Origin: Moniliophthora roreri
Taxonomy: Eukaryota > Basidiomycota > Agaricomycetes > Agaricales > Marasmiaceae
Assembly: GCA_001466705.2 (NCBI GenBank)
Contig: LATX02000189.1
Coordinates: 1,240,001 to 1,304,000 of the forward strand
DNA length: 64,000 bases
Direction of reading: 5' to 3'
Shown: positions 10,069 through 21,886 of the stretch, piece after piece
Layout of the letters: the number at the start of each line of letters is the position of its first letter
Numbering within the stretch: the first letter of the stretch is position 1
The notes under the pieces: model-generated
The model's input: only the letters and a program-made list of their open reading frames with translations
The model's database searches: none
Told to the model about the DNA's origin: nothing
Program-made: the position numbers and the translations under genes

Positions 10069-13000
10069 ATGTCTTCTGAAACCAAGCCCTCACTCCGCGA
10101 TATCGACCTTTCCAATGTATCTCAAAACATCAAGGCCGATCAAGAACGAATTGCGTTGAAAATTGGTCGGTGTTGGAATTCTTCTTCATCCTTCAAATGT
10201 TCACAGATAAGCTGATACTGAAATGGGATCTCCAGTCGCATTAGTGGAAGAAAGCCAGGAGAGGCTTTCTTTTGCCCAGGAAGCTCTGGAAACAGGAAGT
10301 GAGTAGATCTTCTCCCCACTTTGAATTTCTCACGTCTGCAGTTACTAATTTCCTCACAGAGGAAGCCGCTAAGTCAGGAAAAGAATATATCCAGAGTCTA
10401 CTGGCACCTTGCAAAGATGCTGTAGCCGTGTTAGAGCTTGTATCTCAAATACACCCGGCTGTGACGGTGAACCTTCGAAATAACTGATGTTGCAAACGTT
10501 CTGATAATGTGTACTCCACTGCAGGTTGTAGTCGGGGTATTCAAGGTAAGCACTTTATAAATATGTGGGGTACTGCTCTAATTACATATATCAAATATCT
10601 ACCACCAGGTCGTAATTCAGCTTGAGATGGATCGCCAAGAAAATGACCGTCGAATTGCTGCCTTGTACTTTCAAATGGTACTATTATACTACTCTTCCTG
10701 GTTGCTAGAACTCATGAGAAGCATCCCTACCAGGCGGATCTCCTCCTCGTCCTTTCTTATTTGGGCCCAGTATTTGAGGAGAACGATGCTCTGAAGGCGA
10801 CCCTCACGAAACAAGTCACAATAGTATCAGAGACTATCAACGGCTTCGGTATGCCTTTGCACCTGTAGAATAACGTGAAGACAACTTATAGTCATTCTTC
10901 TCAAGGTAACTTTTGCGAGTAAGTTGCACTCGGATACACCAAGAGACAATACTCACATACAAATAGTGTGTATTACAAGCATAGGAGTATCGGTGAGCGC
11001 AAACTATGTAACCAAGCCACAGGCTTTACTGAAGAAGAGGTGCAGTGCGCACAATATTATCCAGCAAATACAAGGGAAAACTGGTTGAGTTTGCGGAGAG
11101 GTTTTCAGGGCAAAAAAAGCAGCTCCAGTCTCTTGTATCGCATAAATCTGCCGTTTCCGTATCGAAGATCAAAGGAAAGTTGGAGGGGGTTGCTGGAAAG
11201 ATTGACAAAGTCCTTCACATCATCGAATCGCAGAATCCAAAGGAAAAAGAGATCGCTGAACTTATTAGGAAATATGGGGGTGAAGCCGTCGTTATCAATG
11301 TAGGCCCTCTGTATCACCTGAAAACTACTTGATACTCACTAAACAACGACAGAACGACGAGGCTCTCGACAAGATAGCCATGAGCATGGGGGAAACACTG
11401 ACCTCTTCTATCAAATATAATTTGCGGTCAGGCCTCGACTCCGCCCTCAGGTCCAACGTCTCTTTATACGAACTCAAGGTCGAGGCTACGGGCAGGAAGA
11501 TAAAAGACGCAGTTGACCAATCGACGGAGGCCATTCTCTTGAAGGTAAGCTGCAAATACATCCACCCTTTAGCTAGCACATCAACCAACGTAACCCAGCT
11601 TGATGCGGGGCCTCACGATTTTATCGAGGACGAGGACATTCGCACTGTATGGAAAGGTGCATATCTTCTTCGCTCACATTTGCTTCGTTCATATCTCCTG
11701 ATTTACCGAATCTAGAAATGGTTTGTCCTGTCCTGTCTCGGTCGATATACACGATACTGAAGGAAATCGTCAAGCAATGGCGCCAGACCTGCAAAGTCAG
11801 GCATTTTGTAGATGGTGCGGCCAGGCTTCCACCCACATTCTGCCTTGCAACTATAATTCCTTGTTCAGCCATAAATCATTACTATGCCCGGAGGTTCGCA
11901 ATATATCAGTTGACGTACGGAGAACCGCACCCTGAGAAATGGACCCTAGAATTTATGTCGCGTATAATTTGTAAGTACCCCCTTCTTTAAGTTCATCTTG
12001 AAGGTTCTGACCATGCTCGTGTCCTAAGTCTATCCTGCAATAGGTGACGCGATCGACGATGATGGCAGTGGCTTCGTATCGATATATGAAGTGAATCGTT
12101 TCTTCCGACGAAAGCCTGAGGGCTGGAAATCCTCCGAATGGATTGCTTAGTGAGTATCTATGGTTTACGTCGTCCGTTACTCGCTGATAACAGTCCCAAG
12201 CTGGGGTATTGGTTGGTACAGAAATGCCATTACGTACATCCTCCACTTCATCAGTGACAAGTATAATGGACTAACACTGGAACCCAAGGTACAAAAAGAG
12301 ATGTCTCCAACTCCTGAAATATCTCGAAAACAGCGAGAAGACCATACATCCAGACAATAGGCGATTCCTGGTTCAATACCTACACAAGAACGTCCTAGGA
12401 GATATCCGCCTTATCGTCGAATCGGTGTACACAAATACACTCAGTCTTCATGGGGAGAATCTGGACTTGTCAAATCCAAGGTTCCAGTTCCTGCGGAAAC
12501 AGAGGATGGAGATGGAGACCGATATGATCGAAAGCCGGTTGCTAAAGACCAAGTTCCAGATTGATAGTCCTCTTGCATTGGCAGCGATCTGCGGTACTAA
12601 GAAGCTGGAGCAGGTGAGTTACGGCCTCTGAAAGTTGCATGGAAGCATACTCAAGACCTATCCCCAGACATTCTTGTGCTTATTGAGCATCATTCTACTG
12701 CGCCATAAACAAATCATCAAGATTGGCGAGAAGAACGTTTTGTCCGAACATGAGTTCACGACAATGTCCAACACCATACTCAACGTCACGCAACCCTTTG
12801 AGACCAGACTGAATTTACTTCTGGAATGTTGGCGGCAGCAAAGACTGGATGCAAAGCTTCAGCTTCAAAGTTATGCTTCTGGCCTATTCGAGGACTGGTG
12901 GTACGTCTATTATGAAGATGTATGCACCTGCATTCTATTATTTTTGAGGAAGTACTAAACTCTATCTTTAGGATGACGACGACGACGACGAGATCGACGT

Positions 13001-13420
13001 TGACATTTACAACTACGAGGAGGACCCCGATAGTGACGGTGAATCGATCTATGAGGACGCCAATGACGGTGAAGCAGATGATAATATTCTACCCTCACCT
13101 GACTATCCTCTGAGTCCAAGTAGCATACTTGTCTATCCCTTGCCTCCTCAACCGAAGGAAACCAAACGCCGACAAACCGTTGCCAGTGAAGCCATGCGTG
13201 AATTGGAGAGAGTGCCAATAGTGAGTGTCTGCTTCTAACGGGAGCGAAACAGTTCTTAGCAATCTGTTCACAGAGCCGACGCCGAGCCAGAGAACTGGCG
13301 CTTGAAAGGCGAATGGACGCCATGGAAAACCAGCTGAATAACATCGAGGCACTCCTAAGGCAGCTATTGGTTGACAAGAACCAGAAGAAAAAGGAGCCTG
13401 AAACGTTAAAGCGGGCGTAG
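10069..13420 (+). CDS. EF-hand protein with N-terminal helical (HeLo/MLKL-like) domain, basidiomycete family
   Basis: Twenty exons: 10069-10165, 10236-10298, 10360-10466, 10525-10545, 10609-10677, 10734-10848, 10906-10918, 10967-10992, 11046-11299, 11353-11544, 11599-11656, 11716-11720, 11775-11814, 11869-11970, 12044-12149, 12201-12233, 12289-12613, 12668-12919, 12972-13220, 13274-13420; 757 residues, function unknown. The N-terminal 270 residues are helical, with HPAVTVVVGVFKVVIQLEMD (hydrophobic helix) and FGNFCDVYYKHRSI; this layout resembles the HeLo/MLKL four-helix group, an inference. Around residues 391-403 is one canonical Ca-binding loop, DDDGSGFVSIYE, followed by PEGWKSSEWIAYWGIGWY, which is typical of a large mushroom family. 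An acidic Asp/Glu tract (from about 627) and a C-terminal coiled coil end it. It has micro-exons of 13 and possibly 5 bases. Its stop lies 21 bases from the AP-3 stop. Confidence 0.75.
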
Positions 13421-13441
13421 ACAGGATCAAACGTAAATGTA

Positions 13442-16204
13442 TCATTGCTCAAATAGCTCAGTTGTTCCATGAGATTGAAGGTTAGGATTGTTATGATAGT
13501 TCGGCCCATTTTTGCTTCCGTCGCTCTCATCGCCTTCACCGTCCTCTTCATCACTTTCTTCCTCGCTGTCAACCTCATCCTCACCGTCACTCTCCTCTCC
13601 CTCCCCGTCCCCTTCCTCCTCTTCCTCTTCTTCCGAACTAGATTCTGCGTAAAATTTATCGAGATCTGTCCACGGGCCTTTGGCACTTCTAAGCCCACTT
13701 CCTACCGGCGACGTGCCAGTAGTTGGCGTCAGAACCACAGGTGAAGACATTCCTTTGCCTAGATGTTGGGTGGAAGATCCTAGTGCGGTTGGCACTGGAG
13801 CTGAAGGTGGTGCATCATCCGGCGAGTCCCTTAGTGACGACTCCACCCCTTGTTCCAACCAATCTGGTAAAACCGAATCTGTCCACGACGATTTGCCTGT
13901 GACAATCCCTAAAGATCCTATTGGCGCATTCGAATCTCCATGCGTGAATGGGTCCTTGTCGTAATTCATGATTGTGCCCTTGCCCTTGAACAGAACAAGC
14001 TCGAGCTGTTCTCGACGTAACACAACTCCGCCTTGGTCTTCTTCTGAGTCTTCTGCGTTTGTGGCAGACGTTGGTAGGACACCTCTGACCAGCGCGGAAA
14101 GCATACGTGCGCGATCTCGGACATCGTAATTGAGGTCGTATCGAGCGAGAGAGTAAGCGTAACGAGCGAGAAGTTGAAGGACCGTGGTCTCAGGAGAAAG
14201 CACGATGAGCTTGGTGGCAAGCAGAACGATTAGGACCTTCACCGAGGAACCCTTCGAGTCCATGATCAGCTTTTGATCCCGGGGCAGAGTCGAGCTGACT
14301 GCATACCTCTTGAGCAAACGTTTTGATTGTCTTCCTCAGAACATCCGGGGCCCACGATACTATGCCTGGTGGTCCTGAAGTAGGCTCGTCCGATGCCGCA
14401 TACTGACCTGCGAGCCAAACTATACATCCTCTTGCCGTAGGATGTCGAATGTCATCAATCTTCCGGGCCAACTGTGCTATAATCTTCAACGAAGTTTGAG
14501 ACGGGCCAACTTGCGCTCCGGCACTGGAATTTGCAAGACGCCTCTGAATGAGGTTTTTCAGCACCACCACGGCACTGCCGACGACGACATCTGGCGCAGT
14601 AATAAGGAAAGAAAAATACCGACGTTATACAAGTGCATACCGTGATTGCTCTCAATCATTCCAATGAGAGCAGTTAAACACTGTTGTGTGCATTCAGGGA
14701 TCAGCACAGCACATTTTCCGATAGCAGCTATGCTGTCAGAGGCAACTTCGTCGTCTGGATCTTCTGAGTATTCCTAGTGTGTATGAATTTAATATGCCGA
14801 CTTTTGTCATTAGAAACCGTGAACTCACAATGAACTCGCGAAGAATTGCTTGGTGATTGTCGAAATCGACTAGCTGCATCAAGATGGCAATCTTCGTCCG
14901 CTTTGTCACCCGCAAATCTTGGGAGAAGAGGAAGAATCGAGAGTAAAAGTTTGAGAACAGCTTCTATTGAAAAGTACACTCTCAGCCGGCATTCCGAACG
15001 ACAGAAAACAGAAACTCACGCTTTCAGTTCGAGCGATGACAAGCATGTATGCGAGAACAACGCGTTCTACCTCCTTGGAAATTTGAAGCAGGCGAAGAAG
15101 CGGTTGAACGAATTTAGGGTGGTGTGGGGACAGTCCGGCGTACCAGAAGACGCGGGTGGTAGCTAGAACAACGGCCGCGTTTCTACTTTGGAAGAGAGGT
15201 TCCACTGAATCTAACAAAAGTCTGACATCCGAATTCATTTCTGCTCCGTCAAGCGTCGTGAAAGGCCGTGGTAACATTGTCCTTGCGTACCGCAGGAGCA
15301 GGTTCATCAACTCGACCTGACCCCACTCATCGACGTCTACCATAATTCTACAGAGACGCCGGTAATGCTGATGTAGAAGATCCAGACGTGTGGGGCAGAC
15401 GTATTCGAAGGCGATTGCGACGCTACTTATGGATAAGGGAGAACGATCACGAAGAAGGTTGGTGATGATTTCAATTAGGGAGGATAGATGGCCGTTATCT
15501 AGACTGGACGAATTGTGAGTTCGGAGTGCTCCGTAGACAGAAGATTGTAAGCATGCTTACTCGTAGCACCTGCACGTTGCTAGAGCGGCCACCTTTCGCA
15601 CGTATGGGCTAACATCGGCAGCACATTTCTTGATTGCAAGAACTACAACGTTGCCTATCATAGGCACCTTGATGCCGCTCAAAACTCGCAAGGCCATTGC
15701 CCTGATCAACGGATTGCTGTCAGAAAGGTCCTTTTGGAATGTGTTGATGGAGAGAAGGGCAAGATCGGGTTCCTGCTCTGCGTACTTGAGGAGGTAGATG
15801 TATACGAGTTTGCGGATTTCGAGGTTATGAGATGCAACATTCTTTACGACTTGAGCAAAATATTCCGATACGTTGCGGCCTTTGGAGATGAGCTGATTTG
15901 AATGGGTAAGATAACGTGCCAGACTGAGGAATGGTGACACTCACTGCAACCAGTTTCTTCATTGCATCGAGTTTTTCACGATCACTACTAGAGTCCAGCT
16001 GCTTCCTCAGCTTTGCCTTGTCCTCTGACACATCGAAATAGCCATTGCCGAGTCGAATGTCCCTGGTATGTTCGGAGAGCGATTCTTGGACACGCTGACG
16101 CAAACGCGTAGCGTTTTCGGTGATGGTATTGAGATATTCTGCACCGGTACTCTAATGATGTTCAGGCGCGATTCCAAGCCATTGAATACAGGAGATCTCA
16201 CCAT
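13442..16204 (-). CDS. APL6: AP-3 adaptor complex subunit beta
   Basis: Large subunit of the AP-3 coat that sorts cargo from Golgi/endosome to the vacuole. Exons 16204-16202, 16151-15945, 15892-15561, 15503-15020, 14963-14829, 14773-14641, 14590-14307, 14269-13442; 801 residues. The HEAT-repeat trunk is clear: NVSEYFAQVVKNVASHNLEI, RKLVYIYLLKYAEQEPDLAL, SDSNPLIRAMALRVLSGIKV, DVSPYVRKVAALATCRCYD, EWGQVELMNLLLRYARTMLP, then APDVLRKTIKTFAQ. After the trunk comes a Ser/Glu/Asp-rich hinge (SSSEEEEEEEGDGEGEESDG), as in beta3 proteins; there is no ear domain, as in other fungi. The first coding exon is only the ATG. The acceptor of exon 5 is TAGAAG, allowing a one-codon difference. Confidence 0.92.
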
Positions 16205-16339
16205 TGTCAGTATGTGAACAACAGTTGCACTGGGAGTGGCATCGAGGAGGAGAGAAACACGCGATCGTTACCAAATAAGGGTCGTCCAGCAGATCGACTG
16301 TACGACAGAGGAACGAGTCTCAGATATCAGAAGAAATTT
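16205..16339. promoter_or_regulatory. 135-base divergent promoter, APL6 / membrane protein gene
   Basis: Both start codons face away from this short stretch. It overlaps an open frame that continues in frame with the downstream gene from 16214, but that extension begins with GTG and has no ATG before 16340. No TATA element is obvious. Confidence 0.4.
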
Positions 16340-19300
16340 ATGAATCTATTATCCCGACTTCGACGACGAACTGAGAGCCATAGCAGCCATGGCAGTAATT
16401 CCCAAGTACCGGTTATCCCTGCATCCCCAGAGCACCCCCATAACAATACCATTCTCCCATTCAACCGGAAAATACACCCCGATCTCAATGCATTGGCTGC
16501 CCAATTATCGCCTGTGTCGCCTGTGAATACCCCGGACGTATCTCGCTCAGCTCAACCCGACCCTCTCTTGACACCCTTAACACCGTGGATCCCAACACGT
16601 CCCCGAGCCCATTCCAACACTCCCAGCGAACCCGCATCATCACCAAAGTACACCCCTGAAGCCAGAAAGACGTCGTCCCGCACCCAATCACCCAGTTCTC
16701 CCCATTCTAGACGTACTTCGTTCGCATCCGAGACCCGGACAGACACGTCGCATGGTCACCTCAATCAAAGCCCAACACCTTCAGCGACTTCTCTCCGCAC
16801 TAGCGTCGTCCGTCGATTAGCCAACATTTCGCGTCGATCTTCTCCACCTCCAGGCTCGCAACCGCCATCAGCATGGAGTACATTCGGTCGACGCGGAGCA
16901 TCGCGAAAGAAGAGCCACGCGTTACCCCATGCTTCTGACTTTGGCGGTGGGGATTTGAGTAACGAGACGTCGAGAATGCATTCCAGATCCCAGTCAGCAA
17001 CTCAGTCAACACAATCAATAGCAGAGGCCCCAGTTCTTCATCCAGATGAGCTTTCCATGAGGGGGACCCCTGACGATTCGGAGGAAGGTTCACATTATAG
17101 CTGGTCGCCTTCGCATTCGCGTCGCCCAAGTGCTTCTCAATCCAAAACTCGTAATTCCTCTGAATCACCCAACATATCATCTCCTTCATCCAAATTTACA
17201 TTCGGTCGCAGCCGGGGAGCCCAACTTGTTGCACCACCCTCCATCCCCGTTATCACGTCCCCGATTCGTCGAGCGAATAGACCGTCATTAAAAGACGCGA
17301 TCTCTGATGCCAAAGGCTACGATAGCGAGTGTAGTTTCGACTTTAGGTTTCCTCGTCCAGCCATTTCTCTGCCTACTTTGACAGAGGTGTCAAGTACGAA
17401 TGATTCAGATGCTCCAACCGATCAATCGAGGCCAGAGGGTTTAGCTTTTCGAATGAGGAGAGATTCGACAGGCAGCAGCGCCGGAAATCGTAGTATAAAT
17501 ATTCGGAGTTCGACTTCAAGTGGAAGGAGGAGAAAGCAACGCGCTCGGCGAAAGCGCGGTGTGATGGACCCTGACAGTGACATGCCATCCACACGTGCAG
17601 CGGCGCTACACGTGGTAAGTCCAATTTCAATTTGTGCTTTGTTACCGACAGAACATCCTTCATATTCCCTTGTCTCTCTCCCTCTCGCTCTCTTCATCTT
17701 ATCCTCTCCTTTTCTCGTGCTCCGCGTTGATGCTCTTTACTAGGCTCGTGCTGAGGGATTAGGGACACCAACTGACACATCGACATTGCTCCCTTTGGCG
17801 GAACCTTTTGGTCAGTTTTATCCACTTTTTTCCAAGTTCCTATCTCTGAATACTCTCCTTCAATTCACAGAATACCCGATCCATAATATATCTTATACTA
17901 CCTATTTCAGGAATCAAAGTCAAGACCGATCGAGACACCCTTCACATTCCGTTTTCGCGTCTGGGATGTCATCTACTGCTCACAGCCGGACACTTTCTGG
18001 AACCGTTTCTGGGAGCAATGGGGCGCCAGGAAAGGGGAGGCAGGAGGTTGAATTGGAGGCTGAAAGTCGACCATCAAGCTCGCGCGCCCGTGCTAGCGGT
18101 GGCCCTTCCACTGCCGTTACATCCTCTCGTACAAAGCCAAGTGTAATGCCTGCTACACCTTCCAGAGCACCTCAGACTTCCTCCATGCTCAATCCTGCCT
18201 CTGCATCAGACAGAGAACCACTCACTCCCAGATCCTCGGTGAAGGGAAAGCGAAAAGCAGACGAAGTGGAAGGAAGCAATGGTGCTAATACCACTCCACC
18301 CGATGTTAAAAAACAGAGAGCTACGTTTGCTGCTGACACCAGGCGTACGTTGTCAAGTTTTTTTTTGTTCATAGGATCACTCATTTACCTTTTTTTGAAC
18401 ACAGCAAATCGTGTGTCAGGAACATCTTCCCAAGCCCCATCATCGTATACCAGGAAACGCGCACGATTGTCGGTCGGCGCCAGCTCAATAGTCGGTGAGC
18501 ACACAAGCACCACTGACAAGGAAGTCTCTGGTTCTGGCTCGCGACCACCTTCGCGTAGCGATTCCCAGCGGCACGCGGGAAACACTGGCACATGGTCATC
18601 TCGAACCAGTCGAGGTCCTCCCGGCATCATTCCTTTCAGAACGCAATCGCGGGTGTCCCAAACAAGTCAACACCATTCTACGCGAGCTCCATCCGGAGCT
18701 GCATCTACTTCAAGACCTCAAAAATCAAGTTATCCTCCCCAAAGTGGGTCGCGGGCACCTTCGCGGCGGGGCAGTATCTCGCAGGCATCCATTCCGATTT
18801 CAGCACTTATATCTCCTCACGCACCGTCAATATCAACACATACGAGAGCGATGCAGTTTCATATGCGGGATCCAAGGAAGCCTCGAATACAACCAACCCC
18901 ATGGACATTGGCCCTTCCACAAATTGGACCAGGCGAAAGACTTTCGTTATTCGATCGGTTAAAACTGGGTAGAGGATTGGGTCACCATGGAGATGAAGAG
19001 CAGCATGATTTGCATACTGTCGGTTGGACGGAGAGCGGCGGAAGTCCTTTACATGCATGGTTATTTTTTGTCGGATTTGTTATTTTTCCGGTGTGGTGGA
19101 TTGCTGCAATATTGGGCATTCCGAGGACGAGAAGAATAGGTGGACTAGAGGGTGGACAAGATGAGAAAAAAATGGCCTTAGACGATCCACAGGTCGAACA
19201 TGGTATGCCTTGTGTTGTACTTCCTTCGAACGGGAGCTGAACAGCTTGCTTTATAGACGCTAATTCTTGGCGGAAGAGATGTAGAGTGATGGCCGTCGTT

Positions 19301-19351
19301 TCCGTGTTTACCTACATCCCGTTCATCGTCCTCGTCGCCATTTTTGCCTGA
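16340..19351 (+). CDS. Ser/Pro-rich protein with two C-terminal membrane segments, unknown function
   Basis: Exons 16340-17614, 17744-17810, 17871-18344, 18405-19202, 19257-19351; 902 residues. I do not recognise a named family. Roughly the first 750 residues are low-complexity, rich in Ser, Pro, Arg and Thr, with basic stretches (RRRKQRARRKRG; VKGKRKADEVEG; YTRKRARLS). The last 120 residues are ordered: DLHTVGWTESGGSPLHAWLF leads into a hydrophobic segment FVGFVIFPVWWIAAILGI, then a basic loop PRTRRIGG, DDPQVEHDANSWRKRCRVMA and a final membrane segment VVSVFTYIPFIVLVAIFA. This predicts a long disordered region and a short hairpin anchor. The exon 2-3 junction is the least certain. Start at 16340 is the first in-frame ATG. 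Confidence 0.7.
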
Positions 19352-19826
19352 AGTTTCTCCCTTTCCATCGCGTTCTCATTCCACCAATGGTTTTCTCCGA
19401 CATATCACATCAAGAGCAAGAAACAAATTGTACAGACCATCTGTTGTATCAAGATAAGGACTTCAGCATTCATCGCCTCTTACATTACAGCTATCATATA
19501 GAGACTACCTCGCCTCCCGATACCTCGAATTCAGAAAGGCCCTCTGCCAGGAGATCATATAAGGCCCTCACAATCCTTACACAACTACACTCCTTTATTA
19601 TTTTTTATTGACCCTTCTCGGGCATTCTTCTTTTCACTACAGTGTTTTCATGCAGCTGTTGTTGTTTTCGCGTACATGTTTGTCACTTTTCTATCTATGA
19701 GCTGTTTGTATGTGCTGCACTGGAGTCTACAATATAGCTATTTTCCCTCTGTCTCTTGGGGAAATCCCCTTCAAACGCATGCAGCAAAATTATTCCCACG
19801 TTGCATTTTACTTCAATTCTGTCATC
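19352..19826 (+). other. Leader region of the SERINC gene
   Basis: 475 bases between the previous stop and the SERINC start. It carries several upstream ATGs (for example 19387 and 19650) followed by short frames. I see no conserved coding sequence, so it is probably 5' untranslated sequence and promoter. Confidence 0.45.
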
Positions 19827-21735
19827 ATGGGCCTCTTGATGTCTCTGCCTCTCGCAGGCGGACTCTCGACAATAGCGTCGTCATGCCTTGCAGGCGTTGC
19901 ATTTTGCTTTACTTCTACTGCAGGTAAGCTTCTCTGTCTCAGGTTAGAGCTCTCACCCATCGCATTTCAGCTTCCATGTTCTTCAAGTCATGTAACTGCA
20001 ATTCTTCTATCGCTACCCGTGTCGGATTTGCGGTGCGTCGAGTGATTTGCCATAAGCTCTACTCATCCTCATACAATTCCATAGGTCATTTTCTGTTTGA
20101 ACTCCATGCTAGCATGGCTTATGAGGACTGACTTTGCTATAAAGTTAATTGAGGGGTGGAGTTATGACTATATCAAGATGGACTGCGTAGCGGACAAGTG
20201 CTATGGGGTTCTTGCGGTACGTGGATACCATTTCTATATCGTCTACTTTAACTGATGATCATATTTCTTCCAGGTACACAGGATATGTTTCGCCCTGACA
20301 TTATTGCATGCAATTCTCAGTATCGCTTTGATTGGTGTGAAGGATACGAAGGACAAACGCGCGGCGATTCAGAATGGGTGCGTGGTCACCCCATTTCGTG
20401 TTTTGACTGCTCTCATGAAAACTACAGATGGTGGGGTCCCAAGGTCCTACTTTGGCTTGTCCTAATTGTCGTATCATTCTTTATACCGAACGGCTTCTTC
20501 ATGTTTTGGGGCAACTATGTCGCTCTTATCGGTGCCACACTTTTCATCCTACTTGGCCTCGTACTCTTGGTGGATTTCGCACACTCTTGGTCCGAAATCT
20601 GCCTCGAGAAATGGGAGAATTCAGACTCGAACCTTTGGCAATGGATTCTCATCGGATCTACTGCATCCATGTACATCTTCACCATTGTACTCACGGGTAT
20701 CCTCTACGGCTTCTTTGCAGGTTCGGGATGCACATTGAACAAGTTTTTCATCTCTTTCAACCTCGTACTCTGCATCATCATCACCATTATGTGTGTCCAC
20801 CCCGTCGTACAGGAATACAACCCTCGATCCGGACTTGCGCAGTCCGGCATGGTGGCTGCGTATTGCACCTACCTCATCGTCTCTGCCCTTACTAACCATA
20901 CGCACGAGAACTCGTCCTGCAATCCACTGAGGAATGGAAGTACGGGTGCGGCAGGAACAAGGACTACCACCGTCGTTCTCGGTGCTATCTTCACATTCCT
21001 TGCCATCGCCTATTCCACGACTAGGGCCGCTACTCAGAGCAGGGCCTTAGTCGGGAAGAGGAAGCCGGGCGTGCAATTGGATGGAGCTGATCACCTAGAG
21101 GCTCACGCGGAACTTGGGGTTGTCAATACCCAGCCTAGTCGCATGGAATCTCCTCGTTATCAAGCTCTGTTGGCCGCTGTCGAAGCTGGGTACGCTCGAA
21201 TTCTGGAACTCTTTCACAAGCTGATATATAAGCTAGGGCTATTCCTGCTTCTGCATTGAACGAGGAGGAAGAGGAAGAAGAGGAGGAAGTCGTCGGTGAA
21301 GCTAGGGATGACGAACGCTCCGGGACGAGATATAACGTACGTACGGCCTCCTCGGCTTCGCGAATGCTCCTACTGACCCACTACCTAGTATGCTTGGTTC
21401 CATGTTATCTTTGCCATGGCCGCCATGTATGTCGGCGCATTATTGACCGATGCGTGAGTGGCTATAACATTAATATGTTCGTGCTACTGACTCTGCGTTT
21501 TAGCAATATCGTTTCCAAAAAACCGATAGATGGCGCCATCGATTCCAACAATAACGTCTACATTGGTCAATCTGAAGTCGCCATGTGGATGAGGGTAGTG
21601 TCCAGCTGGATCTGCATTCTTTTGTACATGTGGAGCCTCGTCGCACCTGTGATAATGCCTGACCGGTAAGTATTTAGTTTCTTTCTTATGGTTGCAACGC
21701 CCTTATGTTCTACCACCAGATTTGATGATATTTGA
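19827..21735 (+). CDS. TMS1: Serine incorporator (SERINC/Tms1) membrane protein
   Basis: Multi-pass membrane protein of the SERINC family, linked to lipid handling in membranes. Exons 19827-19923, 19971-20032, 20085-20216, 20274-20377, 20428-21189, 21237-21336, 21389-21453, 21504-21665, 21720-21735; 499 residues. It opens MGLLMSLPLAGGLSTIASSC, then SCNCNSSIATRVGFAVIFCL, LAWLMRTDFAIKLIEGWSYD and the invariant WWGPKVLLW. Nine to ten hydrophobic segments are visible, including FFIPNGFFMFWGNYVALIGA and WILIGSTASMYIFTIVLTGI. An acidic cytosolic loop (NEEEEEEEEVVGEARDDERS) precedes the last two segments. The last coding exon is 16 bases. Function in fungi is not settled; assignment to the family is firm. 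Confidence 0.95.
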
Positions 21736-21886
21736 GTGCAAGGACCTTTGGTGTTTAGCACATTGGATTGGAGCTGGTAGTGCTTGCGTTATTTACATGT
21801 AAATTAATTCCATTGTAATCTACTGGTCAGTCCTATTTTCTCCTTCGAGTAACCATAAAAATAAACAATGGTTGCCGTGTTGACCG

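Noticed and set aside
12160..13744. Long plus and minus frames across the EF-hand gene's acidic tail and the APL6 hinge
   Set aside because: They are complements of Asp/Glu/Ser repeats and have no family similarity.
16214..16339. N-terminal extension of the Ser-rich membrane protein
   Set aside because: The frame is open but starts with GTG and overlaps the APL6 promoter; the first ATG is at 16340.
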